Shown here piece by piece: positions 1-6,609 of a stretch of 14,364 nt of DNA. The notes below the pieces were generated by a model that was not told the DNA's origin, did no database searches, and saw nothing but the letters and a program-made list of their open reading frames with translations. Source of the stretch: an uncultured Clostridia bacterium. Lineage in GTDB: Bacteria; Bacillota; Clostridia; Oscillospirales; Acutalibacteraceae. Both the position numbers and the translations under genes were made by a program. The DNA lies in assembly GCA_946186535.1 (NCBI GenBank), contig CAMHNT010000022.1:1-14364 (forward strand). The letters are read 5' to 3'. The stretch's first letter is position 1, and each line of letters begins with the position of its first letter.

Positions 1-351
1 GAATTCAGGATACTCGACACTGTTATAAACCTCATAGAATCCGTGGTTTTCTTCATTTTCGAAAATTTTTTTCAGACTGAATTGACTGTCCGGCTTCCAA
101 AAATCATACTCCCATTCTTCCATGGCCGCCATAAAAGACAGTATCGTCCTGACGTATGCATCAAGAAAATTCTTTTCCACATAACCCTTCGGGAATGTTA
201 AAAACTCGACGGTCAATATAACAAATTCCGCATATTCGGAAATGCTTTTCAAATCGACAGCAATCCATTTTAAATCCGCCGCCCGGCTTCTGTAAGCTTC
301 ATCGTTTCCTACTATTGTTTTGAGCCGAGATATCATTTCTTCGGAAGTCAT
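1..351 (-). CDS. Unrecognised protein, N-terminal 117 residues (cut by window edge)
   Basis: The frame starts with ATG at 351 and stays open to base 1, so only the N-terminal part is present. The start is supported by a GAGG ribosome site about eight bases upstream, inside the end of the nudC-like gene, and by the arrangement TAATATG, in which the upstream stop and this start are one base apart. Translation is therefore probably coupled to the pyrophosphatase gene. The visible protein begins MTSEEMISRLKTIV, is rich in aromatic and acidic residues (for example EEWEYDFWKPDS near residues 78-89), and has no signal peptide or evident membrane segment. I recognise no domain. A small soluble protein is likely, but its function cannot be inferred from what is visible. 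Confidence 0.75.
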   Translation of the reverse strand, partial: MTSEEMISRLKTIVGNDEAYRSRAADLKWIAVDLKSISEYAEFVILTVEFLTFPKGYVEKNFLDAYVRTILSFMAAMEEWEYDFWKPDSQFSLKKIFENEENHGFYEVYNSVEYPEF

Positions 352-352
352 A

Positions 353-1210
353 TTAAATTCCTCGCAGCTCATTATTTTTAAAATACCCTATCATCTCAAA
401 AGTAAGGCTGTAACCGTCGTCTTCAACCGGTATCTCGTCTCTTTTGAACCACTTCGCCATGGCAAGCTCGCTTGTATCGACAGTCAGCGCATCGTCTCCG
501 TCAAGCTCGCAGAAAAAGCCTGCAAGAATATTTCCGTCTATGCCGCCCGGCTGGCTTTTGTAGTAGCGGATATTTTTGACCTTGACTCCCACCTCTTCCA
601 TAACCTCACGCCCGACAGCCTGCTCAAGCGTTTCTCCTATCTCGACAAATCCCGACAGAAGCGCATAACCCTTGTACGTTCTTCCCGCATACTTCGACAT
701 AATTATCCTGTCGCCGTCCGTAACCCCGATAATTACGGCAGGCGAAATTCTCGGATAAACTGTCTTTCCGCAGTCGGGACAGATAAGCTCACGCTCGTTT
801 TCTCCGTGCAAAAGATCTCTTTTACAGCGAGCGCAGAAGCGGTTGTCGTCGTACCATGTATAAAGATGCCATGCGGTGCATATCAGAAAATACATTTCCT
901 TGAAAAATCCGTACTTCATTTTACGAACCTCCGCAAGCGGCAGGAATTCAATCTCATTGGGCAGCTTTTCCTCTTCGGCGTTCGTCAGAAGCATATACGC
1001 ATTTTCGTCAACGGAAAAAAGATATCTGAGTTTGCTTCCGGCTGTCAGTCTGTTTTTTAACTGCTCGTATTTCGGAAATGAAATATCGGTTTTCGATTTT
1101 CTGACGACCGCAACGCTTTTATCTATGAAAATAACGATATTATCATCTGGTCTTACCTTATGGTTTTTATAGCTGTTATCAAGCTTATGAGGGAAAATAT
1201 CCTGTATCAT
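353..1210 (-). CDS. nudC: NADH pyrophosphatase-like Nudix hydrolase (NudC family)
   Basis: This 285-aa protein has the three-part layout of NudC enzymes: an N-terminal domain of about 120 residues, a zinc ribbon with cysteines at 126, 129, 144 and 147, and a C-terminal Nudix domain. The Nudix box at residues 187-209 fits GX5EX7REUXEEXGU exactly, with E193, R201, E202, E205 and E206 in place. The family hydrolyses NADH to NMNH and AMP, and some members remove NAD caps from RNA; both need a divalent metal. The family signature after the Nudix box, normally SQPWPFP, reads SQPGGIDGN here (residues 219-227), so substrate preference may differ. The ATG at 1210 has an AAGGAG site nine bases upstream. 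It lies 54 bp after yraN and directly before the edge gene, probably in the same transcript. Family membership is secure; the exact substrate is not. Confidence 0.88.
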   Translation of the reverse strand: MIQDIFPHKLDNSYKNHKVRPDDNIVIFIDKSVAVVRKSKTDISFPKYEQLKNRLTAGSKLRYLFSVDENAYMLLTNAEEEKLPNEIEFLPLAEVRKMKYGFFKEMYFLICTAWHLYTWYDDNRFCARCKRDLLHGENERELICPDCGKTVYPRISPAVIIGVTDGDRIIMSKYAGRTYKGYALLSGFVEIGETLEQAVGREVMEEVGVKVKNIRYYKSQPGGIDGNILAGFFCELDGDDALTVDTSELAMAKWFKRDEIPVEDDGYSLTFEMIGYFKNNELRGI

Positions 1211-1264
1211 TTCCGCTTCTCCTTTCGGTTTCTATATATCTATATAATTATTCCCGAATTTCTC

Positions 1265-1663
1265 TCAGTATGTACAGTACAAATCCGACTGCTCAACCGC
1301 GTTTTCTATGTAGGAAATATTATCAAGGCTGTTGTCATCATTGACAATAACCTGCGCACAGTCGATCCTCGGCTGTTTTTTAACATTGTTTTTTGATATA
1401 TAAACAACAACCGTTTTCATGAATTTCTTTATCTTTGATTTTGTTATACTTTCAAAGCCTGTTGCAAACGATTTTTTTGTTCTGGTTTTAACCTCAACGA
1501 ACGCAATTATTTTATCGTTTTCGGCTATAATATCGACCTCGCCGAAACGGCTCGAATAGTTCGTCATTACAATAGTATAACCCTTATTGATGAGATAATC
1601 ACAGACGTACTTCTCCCCGAGCCTGCCTCGCTGCCTTATCTCAAAATCCCTGTCATTCTTCAT
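1265..1663 (-). CDS. yraN: YraN family endonuclease-like protein (UPF0102)
   Basis: The 132-aa product matches the small YraN/UPF0102 family, which has a restriction-endonuclease-like fold related to Holliday-junction resolvases. Visible signatures are RGRLGEKYVCDYL near residues 12-24, a glutamate-valine-aspartate core RFGEVDII around 39-46 (E42, D44), and FVEVKTR at 55-61 (E57, K59), which together form the expected metal-binding nuclease centre. The true role of the family is poorly known. The ATG at 1663 overlaps the last 11 bases of rnhB, and the pairing of rnhB with yraN is a widely conserved order in bacteria. The ribosome site is weak (GAGC), which suggests translational coupling to rnhB. 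The length is typical for the family. Confidence 0.9.
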   Translation of the reverse strand: MKNDRDFEIRQRGRLGEKYVCDYLINKGYTIVMTNYSSRFGEVDIIAENDKIIAFVEVKTRTKKSFATGFESITKSKIKKFMKTVVVYISKNNVKKQPRIDCAQVIVNDDNSLDNISYIENAVEQSDLYCTY

Positions 1664-2264
1664 TTTTGCTCAGAAGCTTTTTCAGAAAGCTTTTTCTGTG
1701 AATCGGGCATGGACCGTATTTCAGAATCGCTTCGTTATGAACCTTTGTTCCGTAGCCCTTGTGCTTTTCGAAGCCGTATTCGGGGTACTGCTGTGCATAT
1801 TCAAGCATAAGGCGGTCACGGCTGACCTTCGCCAGAATCGAAGCTGCCGCTATCGACATGGAATTTGCGTCGCCCTTTACAATAGCCTCACAGGGTATTT
1901 CAAGGTCGGGAGTTTTGTTTCCGTCAATATAAGCAAAATCCGCTTTGACAGGCAGTCCCTCAACCGCTCTTTTCATCGCAAGCATTGCCGCATTCAGGAT
2001 ATTTATGCTCTCAATCTCCTCAACGCTCGCCCAGCCTATTGAATAAGCAGTTGATTCTTCCTTTATGATATCAAAAAGCTTTTCCCTTTTCTTCTCGGAA
2101 AGCTTTTTTGAATCGTTCACACCCTCGATAATTTTCCCCTTCGGAAGAATAACCGCCGCCGCACAGACAGGCCCCGAGAGCGGTCCTCTTCCCGCTTCGT
2201 CAACTCCGCAGATTTTAACGTAGCCCTTTTCATATGCAATGTTCTCATATTGCAGCCAATCCAT
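1653..2264 (-). CDS. rnhB: Ribonuclease HII
   Basis: RNase HII cuts RNA in RNA-DNA hybrids and removes single ribonucleotides from genomic DNA. The 203-aa form, starting at the ATG at 2264, shows the type 2 signature CGVDEAGRGPLSGP. The catalytic acidic residues are visible: D22 and E23 in that motif, D114 in YIDGN, and D150 in KVSRD. The C-terminal GYGTKVH segment is also typical. A GTG at 2279 would add five residues and overlap the rbgA stop, but the ATG is preferred because GAGGTG sits seven bases before it. The gene lies 11 bp after rbgA and overlaps yraN, the usual Firmicutes order. It is shorter than the Bacillus subtilis enzyme because it lacks a long N-terminal extension, which is normal for many members. 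Confidence 0.95.
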   Translation of the reverse strand: MDWLQYENIAYEKGYVKICGVDEAGRGPLSGPVCAAAVILPKGKIIEGVNDSKKLSEKKREKLFDIIKEESTAYSIGWASVEEIESINILNAAMLAMKRAVEGLPVKADFAYIDGNKTPDLEIPCEAIVKGDANSMSIAAASILAKVSRDRLMLEYAQQYPEYGFEKHKGYGTKVHNEAILKYGPCPIHRKSFLKKLLSKNEE

Positions 2265-2275
2265 TTTTTTACACC

Positions 2276-3361
2276 TCACTCCTTCTTCGGCAGCTCCAAC
2301 GTAATCCGTCCGAGCTTCGCCGCTCTGAATTCGTCAAGCACCATAACTGCGGCGCGCTCACAGTCAGCCTCTCCGCCGGAAACAAGCATTCCTCTCTTCT
2401 TTGCGATAACCTCAAGAAGCTCATGCGGCGGCATATCCGTTATTTTGTCACCGTCAAGCTCGAACCGGTTAATGAAATCGGGGTTCGGGTTCTTCTGAAG
2501 ATATTCGAGAAGACGAAGCGAAAGCTGTTCTGTATCCATGATCTGATCTTTAACAGCACCCGTAAACGCAAGTCTCTCACCGACAAGCTGATCGTCAAAC
2601 CTCGGCCAGAGCACACCGGGAGTATCGAGAAGCTCGATATTTTTGTCAATCGTAAACCACTGATTACCTCGTGTAACTCCGGGTCTGTCCTCGACCTTCG
2701 CCTTTGTCGTCTTTGAGATTCTGTTTATGAACGAAGATTTTCCTACATTCGGAATGCCTACGATCATGACCCTGAGAGAATGATTTTTCATTCCCCTTGC
2801 TTCCCACTTCTCTATTTTGTCGCTCAGAACTTCACGGATAACCGTGACGAAATTATTCATGCCCCTGCCCGATTTGCAGTCAAGCTCTATCGCCTTGAGT
2901 CCCTGTTTTCTGAAATATTCTATCCACTGCTTCGTTGCCTTCGGATCGGCGAGGTCGCACTTGTTCATCAGAACTATTCTCGGCTTGTCTCCGAGAAGCG
3001 ACGGAAGATCCGGGTTTCGGCTGCTCAGCGGAAGTCTTGCGTCTATGATCTCCGCAACAGCGTCCACAAGCTTCAGATCACTCTGAATCTGTCTTTTTGT
3101 CCTCGTCATGTGGCCGGGGAACCACTGGATATACTGCGAGTTCTGACTGAGGTTTGTGTTTGCAGACGGCGCTCTCATTTTCTTTGCTTTTTTCTGCGCT
3201 GTCTTTTCCGCCCTCAGAGCCGCAGACTTCGGATTCTGCCTGTTTCTGTCGCTTTGCTTTGAATAAGGCTTTCCGTTCTGTGTTCTGCCTTGGGATTTCT
3301 GTTTATTCTTATCGGCATATCTCTGACGCTTGCCCTTAATACCGCCCTTTGTATTCTTCAT
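2276..3361 (-). CDS. rbgA: Ribosome biogenesis GTPase RbgA (YlqF) with basic N-terminal extension
   Basis: RbgA is a circularly permuted GTPase needed for late assembly of the 50S subunit. In this 361-aa protein the G4 motif NKCD (133-136) precedes G1 GIPNVGKS (202-209), the PGVTRG region with T230, and G3 DTPG (246-249), which is the permuted order. The family's QWFPGHM signature lies at 79-85, and the C-terminal helical RNA-binding domain follows. B. subtilis RbgA starts close to that signature, so the first 75 or so residues here are extra; they are rich in Lys, Arg, Gln and Asn and look disordered. The ATG at 3361 is chosen because AAGGA lies eight bases upstream; an ATG at 3379 would add six residues but has no ribosome site. 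A strong terminator lies 27 bp upstream, and rnhB follows after 11 bp. Confidence 0.93.
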   Translation of the reverse strand: MKNTKGGIKGKRQRYADKNKQKSQGRTQNGKPYSKQSDRNRQNPKSAALRAEKTAQKKAKKMRAPSANTNLSQNSQYIQWFPGHMTRTKRQIQSDLKLVDAVAEIIDARLPLSSRNPDLPSLLGDKPRIVLMNKCDLADPKATKQWIEYFRKQGLKAIELDCKSGRGMNNFVTVIREVLSDKIEKWEARGMKNHSLRVMIVGIPNVGKSSFINRISKTTKAKVEDRPGVTRGNQWFTIDKNIELLDTPGVLWPRFDDQLVGERLAFTGAVKDQIMDTEQLSLRLLEYLQKNPNPDFINRFELDGDKITDMPPHELLEVIAKKRGMLVSGGEADCERAAVMVLDEFRAAKLGRITLELPKKE

Positions 3362-3387
3362 AATATCAATCCTTATCATAAAATTTC

Positions 3388-3427
3388 AAAAAAAGCTGTC
3401 AAACACCGCAACGTATCTGACAGCTTT
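3388..3427 (-). terminator. Intrinsic terminator between the 221-aa gene and rbgA
   Basis: A perfect 10-bp stem joins 3392-3401 and 3418-3427 around a 16-base loop. On the minus strand the 3' arm ends in a T run that continues for four more bases (3388-3391), giving seven T in total. It lies 16 bp after the stop codon of the unknown gene and 26 bp before the rbgA ATG, so it should end or attenuate the lepB transcript before rbgA. Confidence 0.8.
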
Positions 3428-3443
3428 ATAAAACTCATATCAA

Positions 3444-4109
3444 TCACGGCTTACCGATCCGAAACGGCAGCCACTCCACGGGTTCACCGAAGCCCTTTAT
3501 CATATCCGCAAATCCGCAAACCTCTTCATAATCGTTATCAAGCAGACATAAGTCATTAAACCTTATATCGGGCAAGCCCTCATGAAGATTGTTGCACAAA
3601 AAGCTGTGATAATTCGAATAATCCCAGCCGAGAATATCATACCCCAGCAGCTCCGAGGTATCCTCATCGCCATTCATTACACCGCTGCAAAAAGAACCCT
3701 TGTTCAGCTCGTTTTTCAGAACATCAAAATACTTTTCCTCTGCGGAAATGCTTACAAGCCTGAACCTGTCAAGCGAAAAATATCTTTCATACATTTCAGC
3801 CGCATCGTAATAAAATATGAATCTTCCGTCAACGTCTATTCTGCCGTTATCAAACAGCTCGCCGACCTTGTTGGAAAACCCGAGGTACTCTTCCTCATTC
3901 AATCCCAGAAGCCGCTTATACTCCTCTTCCTCTCCGTCAAGCCAGCATCCCCTGCCCATAAAAACTTCCCATTTCGGGTGGATATCACCGAAGCAGGCGC
4001 TCACCGTAAGCATTTCGGTACTTTTAATATTCAGATAATCGGGAGTGCGTATCCTTTCGCAAATGTAGAAGCCTGCCGTTCTGAAATTACTCAACTTTTC
4101 CGAACTCAT
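3444..4109 (-). CDS. Uncharacterised 221-aa soluble protein
   Basis: I do not recognise this protein. It is acidic, rich in Tyr, Phe and Trp, has no signal peptide or membrane segment, and is probably cytoplasmic. Features that might define a family are a central WLDGEEEEYKRLLGL stretch (about residues 56-70), FIFYYDAAEMYERYF near 98-112, GYDILGWDYSNYHSFLCN near 156-173, and a C-terminal EPVEWLPFRIGKP. The reading frame is intact, and its codon use looks like that of its neighbours. The ATG at 4109 overlaps the last 23 bases of lepB and has no clear ribosome site; a TTG at 4094 with a weak GGAAAAG before it is an alternative. The gene interrupts the usual lepB-rbgA order and is followed by a strong terminator, so it ends the lepB transcript. 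Its aromatic, acidic character recalls immunity-type proteins, but that is a loose impression. Confidence 0.8.
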   Translation of the reverse strand: MSSEKLSNFRTAGFYICERIRTPDYLNIKSTEMLTVSACFGDIHPKWEVFMGRGCWLDGEEEEYKRLLGLNEEEYLGFSNKVGELFDNGRIDVDGRFIFYYDAAEMYERYFSLDRFRLVSISAEEKYFDVLKNELNKGSFCSGVMNGDEDTSELLGYDILGWDYSNYHSFLCNNLHEGLPDIRFNDLCLLDNDYEEVCGFADMIKGFGEPVEWLPFRIGKP

Positions 4110-4800
4110 CAAACGGATAGATTCTGAACTGAACCTTTCCTATGATACTGTCCGTTTCAATCAGACCGACCTCAACCGTACGGCTGTCCTTTGAAATAGG
4201 TCTGTTGTCGCCCATAACAAAAACCGTACCCTCACGAACCTCGAGCGGAAATTCCATATCGCCGTTCTGAGTGGTTTTTCCGTTGATGTAAGGCTCATCA
4301 ATAACGAAACCGTCAACCATAACCTCGCCGGTTTCGGAATTTATGTCAACAGTCTGACCGCCTACCGCAATAACACGCTTAACGAGAGCCTTGTCAAGCT
4401 CCGCACCATGACTTATTACAATAATATCCCCCACCTGAGGTTCATAGTTAAGTCCGGTAACTATAACCTTGTTTCCGTCCTGAAGAGTCTCGAGCATCGA
4501 CGAACCGTCAACGTCAACGAGTCTGAAACAGAAGGTCATAACAAGAACAACTATTATCAGAGCGAAAAGGAAAGCCGAGACCCAGTCGAAAAGTCCGCTG
4601 ATGAAGCCGGACGGACCGTCCTTTCTCTTTTTCTTGTTTTTGTTTTTAGTTTTGACGGAAGCTTCCTCTTCCGAAATCTCTCTGTCAACAGGGTCATCAT
4701 TCGAATTAACGGTCGCCAGATCCGGAACATTCTCCTGAGAAATAGTATCGTTTTCAGGCTCCTTCGGACTCTCAACCTTGTCGAATATCTGAGTATCCAT
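4087..4800 (-). CDS. lepB: Type I signal peptidase with long cytoplasmic tail
   Basis: LepB removes signal peptides from secreted proteins at the outer face of the membrane with a Ser/Lys dyad. The 237-aa protein has a polar, acidic then Lys-rich tail of about 65 residues, one membrane segment (about 71-92), and then the catalytic domain. The nucleophile lies in DGSSMLETL (S101), the general base in ALVKRVIAVGG (K141), and the box-E motif reads GDNRPISKDSR (197-207). The tail is longer than in B. subtilis SipS, where the membrane segment is near the N-terminus. ATG at 4800 is chosen because AGGGTG lies eight bases upstream; a TTG directly before it would add one residue. The gene follows its own promoter region and overlaps the next gene by 23 bases. 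Confidence 0.95.
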   Translation of the reverse strand: MDTQIFDKVESPKEPENDTISQENVPDLATVNSNDDPVDREISEEEASVKTKNKNKKKRKDGPSGFISGLFDWVSAFLFALIIVVLVMTFCFRLVDVDGSSMLETLQDGNKVIVTGLNYEPQVGDIIVISHGAELDKALVKRVIAVGGQTVDINSETGEVMVDGFVIDEPYINGKTTQNGDMEFPLEVREGTVFVMGDNRPISKDSRTVEVGLIETDSIIGKVQFRIYPFDEFGKVE

Positions 4801-4932
4801 CAACCAATCACCCTACCTTTTATTCTAAAATCAATTTATTTAAACCAAGCTCTGAGGCTATGTATTCATTTTCAAAGTTATAAAAATTACAATTATTCTT
4901 AAATCAAAATAACCTGTATATTCAATTTATGA

Positions 4933-4960
4933 ATTATACGCTGTTTTTATTATATCACAA
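4933..4960 (-). promoter_or_regulatory. Probable lepB promoter region with two -10 boxes
   Basis: Two perfect TATAAT boxes lie close together on the minus strand. The upstream one (4949-4954) is preceded by TGA, giving the extended -10 form TGnTATAAT, but has a poor -35. The downstream one (4933-4938) has TTGTGA at 4955-4960 with a 16-bp spacer. Transcription would start near 4926-4942 and give a leader of about 125-140 nt to lepB. The rest of the 4801-5008 gap is AT-rich, and I see no gene or clear structure in it. Sites are inferred from consensus only. Confidence 0.6.
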
Positions 4961-5008
4961 TCAAAAGAGAAATACTATTTATTTTTTCACAAATCAAAAA
5001 AATTATCC

Positions 5009-5051
5009 GATAGTAAAAAGAGGGACTCTTCGCCCCTCCTTTAACACTATC
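5009..5051 (-). terminator. Intrinsic terminator of rplS
   Basis: On the minus strand GAGGG (5034-5038) pairs with CCCTC (5020-5024) around a nine-base loop and is followed directly by TTTTT (5015-5019). A second, outer pairing of GATAGT (5046-5051) with ACTATC (5009-5014) makes a longer near-continuous hairpin, followed after a few bases by a further T run. It begins 16 bp after the rplS stop and separates rplS from the lepB unit. Confidence 0.85.
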
Positions 5052-5067
5052 AAACTTTTATGTCGGA

Positions 5068-5418
5068 TCAAGCCTTAACGATCTTTTCCTTAACCTTTGC
5101 AGCCTTACCAACTCTGTCACGGAGATAATAGAGCTTAGCTCTTCTAACCTTACCGTGTCTGATAACCTTAACGTCCTTAACGTTCGGGCAGTGGAGCGGG
5201 AATACTCTCTCTACGCCAACGCCGTAAGCTACTCTTCTTACTGTGAAAGTCTCGGCTACGCCGCTGCTCTTTCTTGCGATAACAGTACCCTCGAACATCT
5301 GAATTCTCTCTCTGTCGCCCTCACGGATGTTAACGCTTACTCTTACGGTATCACCAACGTTGAACTCAGGTACTTCCTTCTTTACGGAATCTGCGGCAAT
5401 TAACTTCAATGCATCCAT
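5068..5418 (-). CDS. rplS: 50S ribosomal protein L19
   Basis: L19 binds 23S rRNA at the interface of the two ribosomal subunits. The 116-aa product has the full family length and signatures: VPEFNVGDTVRV near residues 16-27, RERIQMFEGTVI near 37-48, SGVAETFTVRRVAYGVGVER near 52-71, and the basic C-terminal GKVRRAKLYYLRDRVGKAA. The ATG at 5418 has a perfect AGGAGG ribosome site eight bases upstream, as expected for an abundant protein. In many Firmicutes rplS follows trmD; here it stands alone, with its own promoter and long leader upstream and a terminator directly downstream. Confidence 0.98.
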   Translation of the reverse strand: MDALKLIAADSVKKEVPEFNVGDTVRVSVNIREGDRERIQMFEGTVIARKSSGVAETFTVRRVAYGVGVERVFPLHCPNVKDVKVIRHGKVRRAKLYYLRDRVGKAAKVKEKIVKA

Positions 5419-5564
5419 TTTAAAATCCTCCTAAAGTTTACAGACATTCTTACTTTGCAGGATTGAAGTTATTTCTGCAAGCAGAGGACTGTCCGCTTCA
5501 TTGTTCGACCTTTCAAAGTCGGGCAGTGAAACGCATTGTCATTTCCTGACAACGGTTCAAATGC
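5419..5564 (-). promoter_or_regulatory. Structured 5' leader of rplS (candidate L19 leader)
   Basis: About 145 nt separate the predicted transcription start from the L19 ATG. Visible stems are a perfect 6-bp hairpin TTGTCA-GGAAA-TGACAA (5536-5552), a second hairpin of about six pairs (5506-5521), and a CTGC-TT-GCAG stem (5475-5484). That last stem competes with a longer pairing of TTGCAG (5475-5480) with CTGCAA (5455-5460). Autoregulatory L19 leaders are known in Firmicutes; that this is one is an inference from position and structure, since I cannot match it to a covariance model. Confidence 0.5.
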
Positions 5565-5570
5565 TTTAGT

Positions 5571-5599
5571 ATTATACCATATTCGCAATCTAATTTCAA
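5571..5599 (-). promoter_or_regulatory. Housekeeping sigma promoter of rplS
   Basis: On the minus strand TTGAAA (5594-5599) and a perfect TATAAT (5571-5576) are separated by exactly 17 bp, and TGG before the -10 gives an extended -10. An A/T-rich stretch immediately upstream of the -35 could act as an UP element. This is the strongest promoter in the window, which suits a ribosomal protein gene. The rest of the gap up to rluD at 5692 is AT-rich and holds no clear terminator. Confidence 0.85.
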
Positions 5600-5691
5600 C
5601 TGTTTTAGAAATTTTTTTAAGAATATCGCAAATAATTTAACTCGTTTCCTTATTTTCCGCAGTCGCTCCAAAAAAATTCATGTTCAGGACT

Positions 5692-6606
5692 TCACTCTAT
5701 ATCATTCTTCCTCAGAAACTCCCCGAAATATTCCGGAAGCTGTGAATCAAAATCAAGATACTCCCCCGTTATAGGGTGAACGAATCCTATCTTTTTTGCG
5801 TGCAGGCACTGACCGTTAAGAGACGTTATGACCTTTGAAGGACCATATACGGGGTCGCCTGCGACAGGGTGTCCTATGTATGCCATATGAACTCTTATCT
5901 GATGTGTTCTTCCTGTTTCGAGCTTCAGACGTACGTGCGAAAATCCGTTGTTGCTGTCAATAACTCTGTAATGAGTTACTGCGTTTTTGCTGTTCTGAGC
6001 GGTCACGCACATTTTCTTCCTGTCGGTTTTATGTCTGCCGATAGGTGCGTCTACCGTTCCGCTCTGCTCCTTCGGCCTGCCGTAAACCACAGCCTCGTAC
6101 TCCCTCGAAAACGAGTGAGCTTTTATCTGCTCCGCAAGTCCCATATGCGCCTTGTCGTTCTTTGCAACGATGAGAAGTCCGCTTGTGTCCTTGTCTATGC
6201 GGTGAACGATTCCGGGTCGGAGAACTCCGTTTATCCCCGAAAGGCTGTCCCTGCAGTGGTACAGAAGCGCATTGACAAGCGTTCCCGAATAATTCCCCGG
6301 CGCCGGGTGAACTACCATGCCCTTCGGCTTGTTCACGACAAGCAGGTCGCTGTCCTCATAGACTATGTCGAGCGGAATATTCTCCGCCACGGTTTCAAGC
6401 TCCTTCGGCTCTGGAACGGTGACGAAAATTTCATCGCCATTTTTTGTCTTATAGTTTTTCGGGATTGCCTTGCCGCCAACGGTAACACCGCCCCTCTCGC
6501 AGAGTGAAGCCGCCGTACTTCTCGACAGCTCCTCCACAAAAATGCTCAGAAGCTTGTCGATTCTTTCGCCTGCGTTTTCTTCACAGACCGTAAAATTATA
6601 TTCCAT
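5692..6606 (-). CDS. rluD: RluA/RluD-family 23S rRNA pseudouridine synthase
   Basis: The enzyme converts uridines in large-subunit rRNA to pseudouridine. The 304-aa protein has an N-terminal S4 RNA-binding domain (about 13-62, with RIDKLLSIFVEELSRS) followed by the RluA-type catalytic domain. The catalytic aspartate is D138 in GIVHRIDKDTSGLLIVAKND, and GRTHQIRVHM further on is the other family signature. It corresponds in context and architecture to B. subtilis YlyB, which also follows lspA; the exact target uridines cannot be told from sequence. The ATG at 6606 is three bases after the lspA stop (TAAGCCATG), with GAGGAAGAG just upstream inside lspA, so the two are co-translated. It appears to be the last gene of the large upstream operon. 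Confidence 0.95.
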   Translation of the reverse strand: MEYNFTVCEENAGERIDKLLSIFVEELSRSTAASLCERGGVTVGGKAIPKNYKTKNGDEIFVTVPEPKELETVAENIPLDIVYEDSDLLVVNKPKGMVVHPAPGNYSGTLVNALLYHCRDSLSGINGVLRPGIVHRIDKDTSGLLIVAKNDKAHMGLAEQIKAHSFSREYEAVVYGRPKEQSGTVDAPIGRHKTDRKKMCVTAQNSKNAVTHYRVIDSNNGFSHVRLKLETGRTHQIRVHMAYIGHPVAGDPVYGPSKVITSLNGQCLHAKKIGFVHPITGEYLDFDSQLPEYFGEFLRKNDIE

Positions 6607-6609
6607 GGC

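Noticed and set aside
1..6. The window starts exactly with an EcoRI site (GAATTC)
   Set aside because: It could mark a clone end, but it also reads naturally as the Glu-Phe codons of the edge gene, and a single site proves nothing.
320..1060. A 246-codon plus-strand frame opposite the nudC homologue
   Set aside because: The minus-strand frame has a perfect Nudix box and zinc ribbon; the plus-strand translation has no recognisable features.
5600..5691. Search for a terminator after rluD
   Set aside because: The region has T runs but I could find no stable stem before them.
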